Position numbers and translations under genes: made by a program. The notes beneath the pieces are model-generated. The model made no database searches. It was not told the DNA's origin and worked only from the letters and a program-made list of their open reading frames with translations. A DNA stretch of 64,000 nucleotides from Pseudomonas putida (GTDB lineage: Bacteria; Pseudomonadota; Gammaproteobacteria; Pseudomonadales; Pseudomonadaceae): the NCBI RefSeq assembly GCF_026625125.1, contig NZ_CP113097.1:1178001-1242000 (forward strand), written 5' to 3'. Of the stretch, positions 60,246-64,000 are shown piece after piece; position 1 is the stretch's first letter; the number at the start of each line of letters is the position of its first letter.

Positions 60246-60545
60246 GTATGACCTCTTTGTTTTTGTTGTGAGGCGCTAAGCGCTCGACAGCAAAGTCCGG
60301 CGTCCATCCCCATTGACCCCGGGCACAGGTAGGAATGCACTTAAAAAGTGCACCATTTATTCAGAAACGAAAAAATATAGACAAGAAACGCTTATGTCAA
60401 AGGTCGAAAGTGAACGGTCAGTCACGATCTGAGCGTTGAACGCGATCGCGAATCCCAAGCTAGAGCGGCGTGTCAGCTGCTAACTGGCTGGAGTGTATGA
60501 TTTGCCCTAAAGTAGCCGCCGAATTGTCTCGGAGCGGAGCACTGC
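60246..60545. promoter_or_regulatory. glpF-ybaK intergenic region with glpF promoter
   Basis: This 300-base divergent spacer holds, reading toward glpF, a perfect TTGACA (60395-60400) and TATATT (60374-60379) 15 bases apart. GAAACG copies at 60364-60369 and 60385-60390, 21 bases apart, flank the -10; the complementary CGTTTC also occurs at the glpD operator. The minus-strand leader has CAACAAAAACAAA (60256-60268), a Crc/Hfq-type A-rich target just before the ribosome site. Toward ybaK, TATGAT at 60496-60501 is a possible -10. Confidence 0.6.
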
Positions 60546-61016
60546 ATGACCCCGGCCCTCGATCTTCTGAAAAAAACGCGCGCGCCCCATCGTGTGCACA
60601 GTTACGAACACGATCCCAAGTCGGCGTCTTATGGGCTGGAGGCGGCTGAAAAACTGGGGCTGGAACCGCAGCAGGTGTTCAAGACCTTGTTGGCCAGCAG
60701 TGAGAAGGGTGAGTTGCTGGTGGCTGTTGTGCCTGTGGTGGGAACGCTGGACCTCAAGGCGCTAGCCCACGCCGCCGGCGTGAAAAAATGCGAGATGGCT
60801 GACCCCACGGCAGCTCAGCGTGCCACAGGCTACCTGGTGGGTGGCATCAGCCCGCTGGGGCAGAAAAAGCGTCTGCGCACCTTCATCGACGAATCGGCGC
60901 AGCGTTTTGCAACCATCCATGTCAGTGCGGGGCGGCGGGGGTTGGAAGTCGAACTGGCTGCCGCTGTACTCGCCGAGCACACCCAGGGCACCTTCGCCAG
61001 TATCGGCCGGGGTTGA
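60546..61016 (+). CDS. ybaK: Cys-tRNA(Pro)/Cys-tRNA(Cys) deacylase YbaK
   Basis: A 156-residue trans-editing protein that hydrolyses mischarged Cys-tRNA(Pro). The conserved lysine is Lys46 in QVFKTLLA, and the family block RATGYLVGGISPLGQKKRL, shown in part as YLVGGISPLGQKK, is present. Length matches E. coli YbaK (159). It is transcribed alone, convergent with the ABC ATPase gene. Confidence 0.94.
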   Translation: MTPALDLLKKTRAPHRVHSYEHDPKSASYGLEAAEKLGLEPQQVFKTLLASSEKGELLVAVVPVVGTLDLKALAHAAGVKKCEMADPTAAQRATGYLVGGISPLGQKKRLRTFIDESAQRFATIHVSAGRRGLEVELAAAVLAEHTQGTFASIGRG

Positions 61017-61022
61017 CCCGCG

Positions 61023-61047
61023 CAAGGGGCCGCCTTGGAGCCCCTTG
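61023..61047. terminator. Hairpin between ybaK and the ABC ATPase gene
   Basis: CAAGGGGC (61023-61030) pairs with GCCCCTTG (61040-61047) over a nine-base loop, between two convergent genes. Probably a bidirectional terminator, with a weak T tract. Confidence 0.6.
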
Positions 61048-61061
61048 GCCGAATCGCCGAA

Positions 61062-62171
61062 TCAGGTCGCTGAGCTGTAGCGACGCACCCCATTTTCCTG
61101 CTGTGGCAACTGCGCCGCGACACTGCCAGGGACCGGGAACAGCACCAAGTGGTCAGCCTTCACGCTAATGCCGACCTGCTCGCCTACCTGGTGATCGATA
61201 TGGCTGGGGAAGATCGCTTCCAGCTGGCTGCCTGTCGGCAACTGCAGCCGGTACAGCGTCGATGCACCCAGGAAGCTCTTGCCCACGATGCTCGCGCGCA
61301 ATGCGCTGTTCGCGTCCGGGACGATGTCGTCAGGGCGCAGCAGCACGTCTACCGAGCTGCCGGGCGCCATGATGTAGGCGCGGTTACCCCGCAGCTCACC
61401 GAGCTCGGTGTTGACTGCCTCATGGCTGCTCATCTGGCCACGTATGAAATAACCCTGGCCGATGAAGCTGGCGACGAATGGCGTCTGCGGCTCATGGTAG
61501 AGGTTGTAGGGCGTGTCCCACTGCTCCAGCCGGCCTTCCTTGAACACACCCACATGGTCGCTGACCGCGAAGGCTTCTTCCTGGTCATGGGTCACCAGAA
61601 TCGCGCTGGTACCGCGGCTTTTGAGGATGTCACGGACCTCGTGGCTCAGGCGCCTGCGCAACTCGACGTCCAGGTTGGAGAACGGCTCATCGAGCAGCAG
61701 CAATTGCGGCTCGGGGGCCAGCGCGCGGGCCAGGGCCACGCGCTGTTGCTGGCCACCAGAGAGCTCGTGTGGATACCGCCCGCCGAGCCCACCGAGCTTG
61801 ACCAGGTCGAGCATTTCCTCGACCACCTGCCCCTGGGCGGGGTGCTTGGCGATGCCGAAGGCAATGTTTTGCGCCACGGTCAGGTGGGGGAACAGCGCGT
61901 AGTCCTGGAACACCATGCCTATGCGGCGCTTCTCCGGGGACAGGGTGAAACCGGCGCGGGAAATCACTTCGCCCGCCAGCTGGATCTCACCTTCGTGGAC
62001 CGGCTCGAAGCCGGCTATGGCGCGCAAGGTGGTGGTCTTGCCGCACCCCGACGAACCCAGCAGGCAACCAATGTCGCCTGCGTTCAGGTGCAGGTTGAGG
62101 TTCTGGACGATGCGCTGGTCGCCGTAGCCGCAGGCGAGGTTGCGCAGGTTGAGCAGTAGGGGTTGACTCAT
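61062..62171 (-). CDS. Orphan ABC transporter ATPase (FbpC/PotA-like)
   Basis: A 369-residue ABC ATPase with Walker [10 protein letters not shown], signature LSGGQQQR, Walker [13 protein letters not shown] and a C-terminal TOBE-type regulatory domain (about 240-350). It is most like the ferric iron class (FbpC), but spermidine or other metals are possible. It overlaps argF by four bases and so is cotranscribed with it. No permease or binding protein gene is present in the window, so its partners must be elsewhere. Confidence 0.85.
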   Translation of the reverse strand: MSQPLLLNLRNLACGYGDQRIVQNLNLHLNAGDIGCLLGSSGCGKTTTLRAIAGFEPVHEGEIQLAGEVISRAGFTLSPEKRRIGMVFQDYALFPHLTVAQNIAFGIAKHPAQGQVVEEMLDLVKLGGLGGRYPHELSGGQQQRVALARALAPEPQLLLLDEPFSNLDVELRRRLSHEVRDILKSRGTSAILVTHDQEEAFAVSDHVGVFKEGRLEQWDTPYNLYHEPQTPFVASFIGQGYFIRGQMSSHEAVNTELGELRGNRAYIMAPGSSVDVLLRPDDIVPDANSALRASIVGKSFLGASTLYRLQLPTGSQLEAIFPSHIDHQVGEQVGISVKADHLVLFPVPGSVAAQLPQQENGVRRYSSAT

Positions 62172-63088
62172 GCGTGGTGGTAAGCCGGTTCGACAAGGAA
62201 TTCGAGAAGGGCCTTCTGTGCATGCAGGCGGTTTTCAGCCTGGTCCCACGCGACCGAACGGGGGTCGTCGAGCAGGTCATGGCTGATTTCCTCGCCGCGA
62301 TGGGCGGGCAGGCAGTGCATGAACAGGGCATCGGGTGCCGCCAGGTCAAGCAGTTCGCGGGTGACCTGGTAAGGCGCGAAATGCGCCAGACGCCGTGCAG
62401 TTTCCTCTTCTTGGCCCATGGAAGTCCAGACATCGGTGGTCACCAGATGCGCGCCACGTACGGCTTCACGCGGATCTCGGATGATCTGCACGCGATCTGC
62501 GCCCAGTGCCATGAAGCGTGGGTCCGGGTCATAACCCTCTGGGCAGGCGATACGCAACTGGAAATCGAACTGCCGGGCGGCCTCGATGTACGAGTTGCAC
62601 ATATTGAAACCATCGCCGATCCAGGCCACGGTCTTGCCTTGGATGGCGCCACGGTGCTCGTGGAACGTCTGCATGTCGGCCAGCAATTGGCACGGGTGCG
62701 ACTCATCGGACAGGCCATTGATCAGCGGTACACGCGAGTTGGCGGCGAATTCGGTGAGGGTGCTGTGCGCGTGGGTGCGGATCATCACCGCATCGACCAT
62801 GCTCGACAGCACGATGGCGCTGTCGCTGATCGGCTCGCCCCGGCCCAGCTGGGTGTCGCGTGGCGACAGGAAGATGGCCTGGCCGCCGAGCTGGATCATG
62901 CCGGCTTCGAACGACACCCGGGTCCGGGTGGAGGATTTCTCGAAGATCATGCCCAGCACACGATTTTTCAGCGGTTCGAACAGCACGCCGCGCTTGCGCA
63001 GGTCCTTCAGCTCGATGCCTCGGCGGATCACACCGAGCAATTCGTCGGTGGTGAAATCCAGCAGGGAGAGAAAGTGCCTAGCGCTCAT
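62168..63088 (-). CDS. argF: Ornithine carbamoyltransferase ArgF
   Basis: A 306-residue anabolic enzyme that makes citrulline from ornithine and carbamoyl phosphate in arginine synthesis. Visible sites are [10 protein letters not shown] (carbamoyl phosphate binding), SHPCQLLAD and [12 protein letters not shown]. Length is standard. Its promoter overlaps an ArgR-type operator at 63192-63228, as expected for an arginine-repressed anabolic gene. Confidence 0.96.
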   Translation of the reverse strand: MSARHFLSLLDFTTDELLGVIRRGIELKDLRKRGVLFEPLKNRVLGMIFEKSSTRTRVSFEAGMIQLGGQAIFLSPRDTQLGRGEPISDSAIVLSSMVDAVMIRTHAHSTLTEFAANSRVPLINGLSDESHPCQLLADMQTFHEHRGAIQGKTVAWIGDGFNMCNSYIEAARQFDFQLRIACPEGYDPDPRFMALGADRVQIIRDPREAVRGAHLVTTDVWTSMGQEEETARRLAHFAPYQVTRELLDLAAPDALFMHCLPAHRGEEISHDLLDDPRSVAWDQAENRLHAQKALLEFLVEPAYHHA

Positions 63089-63449
63089 GATTGACTACCT
63101 TATCTGCAACGGTATGCAGGTCGACCGTATGGTTTTTTTGACAACGGGGGTGACCTGCGGCGTAAGCCGCACGGGGCGGACGAAATGGGAAAGGCGCAAT
63201 ACTATAATTAAATGTCGCCTGAAACCAAGAGGGGGAACAGCGGCTCTGTTGCAAAGGGTGTCATTACCCCTTGAGCCTGCGCTGTTTTTTATTTGCTACA
63301 CAGGTTTTACACGGCTTGCTGGCAATTTGGCAAATCACTGTCGCAAATCGTGCGCCTGATGTCGGTAGATTCACACGGCGAAGCGCGCTGGCAGGGTGCG
63401 GGGCGGGGGCCCATAGTCGAGGTTCGATAATTGCGAGGCAGAGGCCGCC
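63089..63449. other. argF upstream region
   Basis: A 361-base spacer between argF and the divergent oxidoreductase gene. It holds the argF promoter and ArgR operator, listed separately, and about 200 AT-richer bases (63230-63440) in which I recognise no gene or RNA. A 183-codon antisense frame reaching into the next gene is not credible. Confidence 0.6.
63192..63228 (-). promoter_or_regulatory. ArgR operator and promoter of argF
   Basis: TGTCGCCTGAAACCAA at 63213-63228 matches the Pseudomonas ArgR half-site TGTCGCN8AA exactly. A second, weaker half-site (AGGCGC-N8-AA) begins 21 bases upstream at 63192, the usual direct-repeat spacing. On the minus strand TTGGTT (63223-63228) and TATAGT (63201-63206) with a 16-base spacer form a plausible promoter covered by the operator. 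Confidence 0.7.
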
Positions 63450-64000
63450 ATGACCAAGACCCTGCACCACCGTGCCTGCCACCTGTGTGAGGCGATCTGT
63501 GGGCTGAACATCGAGGTGAGCCACGAACACGACGGGAGCGCGCGCATCAGCGCGATCAAGGGCGATCCCCTGGACCCGTTCAGCCGTGGCCACATCTGCC
63601 CAAAGGCCGTGGCGCTGCAGGATATCCAGGATGACCCGGACCGCCTGCGCCAACCGCATCGACGGGTGGCGGGCCAGTGGCAGGCCATCAGTTGGGAGGA
63701 GGCATTTGCCCTGGCCGCCGACAAGCTGTGGTCGATACAGCAGGCGCATGGGCGCAACGCCGTGGCGGTTTATCAAGGCAACCCGAGCGTGCACAACTAT
63801 GGCTTGATGACCCACAGCAACTACTTTCTGGGGCTACTCAAGACGCGTAACCGTTTCTCCGCAACTTCGGTGGACCAGTTACCGCAGCACCTGACCAGTT
63901 ACCTGATGTATGGCCACGGCCTGCTGTTGCCGGTCCCGGACATCGATCACACCGATTTCATGCTGATCCTCGGTGGCAACCCGTTGGCCTCCAATGGCAG
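63450..64000 (+). CDS. Molybdopterin oxidoreductase, partial (formate dehydrogenase/nitrate reductase family)
   Basis: The first 183 codons of a gene cut by the right edge, starting at ATG 63450. The N-terminal 4Fe-4S domain has CHLCEAICGLNIEV and a fourth cysteine in GHICPKAV. A molybdopterin-binding start follows, with WEEAFALAADKL and LGGNPLASN. It belongs to the DMSO reductase superfamily. The substrate cannot be told from this part. It is divergent from argF. Confidence 0.85.
   Translation, partial: MTKTLHHRACHLCEAICGLNIEVSHEHDGSARISAIKGDPLDPFSRGHICPKAVALQDIQDDPDRLRQPHRRVAGQWQAISWEEAFALAADKLWSIQQAHGRNAVAVYQGNPSVHNYGLMTHSNYFLGLLKTRNRFSATSVDQLPQHLTSYLMYGHGLLLPVPDIDHTDFMLILGGNPLASNG

Noticed and set aside
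63264..63815. A 183-codon minus-strand frame upstream of argF
   Set aside because: Mostly antisense to the molybdopterin oxidoreductase start; no recognisable domain.

Overview
The window comes from a high-GC pseudomonad, almost certainly of the Pseudomonas putida group. Evidence: an algU-mucA-mucB-mucD stress operon without mucC; the Aau/Aat acidic amino-acid system with TTCGGNNNNCCGAA activator sites; membrane glucose dehydrogenase next to an OprB porin; a REP pair of the kind common in this group; and Pseudomonas-type ArgR and Crc target motifs. It looks like ordinary chromosome. I see no rRNA, tRNA, CRISPR array, insertion sequence, prophage or clear pseudogene. Coding density is very high, and nearly every long antisense frame is a GC-driven shadow.

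Layout. 0-2.3 kb: a TctD/TctE-like tricarboxylate two-component system, divergent from a gene cut by the left edge. 2.3-6.6 kb: HDOD protein, YgfZ, SdhE-YgfX and NadB. 7-10.9 kb: the envelope-stress sigma factor AlgU, its anti-sigma module MucAB and the protease MucD. 11-17 kb: the lepA-lepB-rnc-era-recO-pdxJ housekeeping run. 17-22 kb: cmoAB (tRNA wobble modification), a chagasin-type cysteine protease inhibitor and a second Lon-type protease. 22-28 kb: periplasmic glucose oxidation (gcd, oprB) and a probable zinc TonB receptor. 28-34 kb: VF530 protein, a membrane protein, a PadR regulator with a siderophore-interacting flavoreductase, and a very large divergent class A-like penicillin-binding protein. 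34-44 kb: ProY-like permease, FMN-binding glutamate-synthase-like protein, an Lhr helicase, NUDIX, MetR and an alpha/beta hydrolase.

44-51 kb is a coherent uptake module for acidic amino acids. AauS/AauR (sensor and sigma-54 activator) lie downstream of aatJ-aatQ-aatM-aatP, and a -24/-12 promoter with two activator sites can be read directly upstream of aatJ. 51-55 kb holds the least understood gene: a 1376-residue protein with a dermonecrotic-toxin-like N-terminal region, leucine-rich repeats and a C-terminal NEL-type E3 ubiquitin ligase domain with a visible Cys-x-Asp motif. It sits alone between nutrient-uptake genes, with no secretion genes in view. 55-60 kb is the glycerol regulon (glpD, glpR, glpK, glpF). 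60.5-64 kb has ybaK, an orphan ABC ATPase coupled to argF, an ArgR operator, and the start of a molybdopterin oxidoreductase cut by the right edge.

The most interesting items are the NEL/LRR effector-like gene, the heptanucleotide arrays that flank the gcd terminator, the long perfect palindrome upstream of the PadR gene, and the divergent giant PBP. All assignments come from reading the sequence and family knowledge; no search was run.
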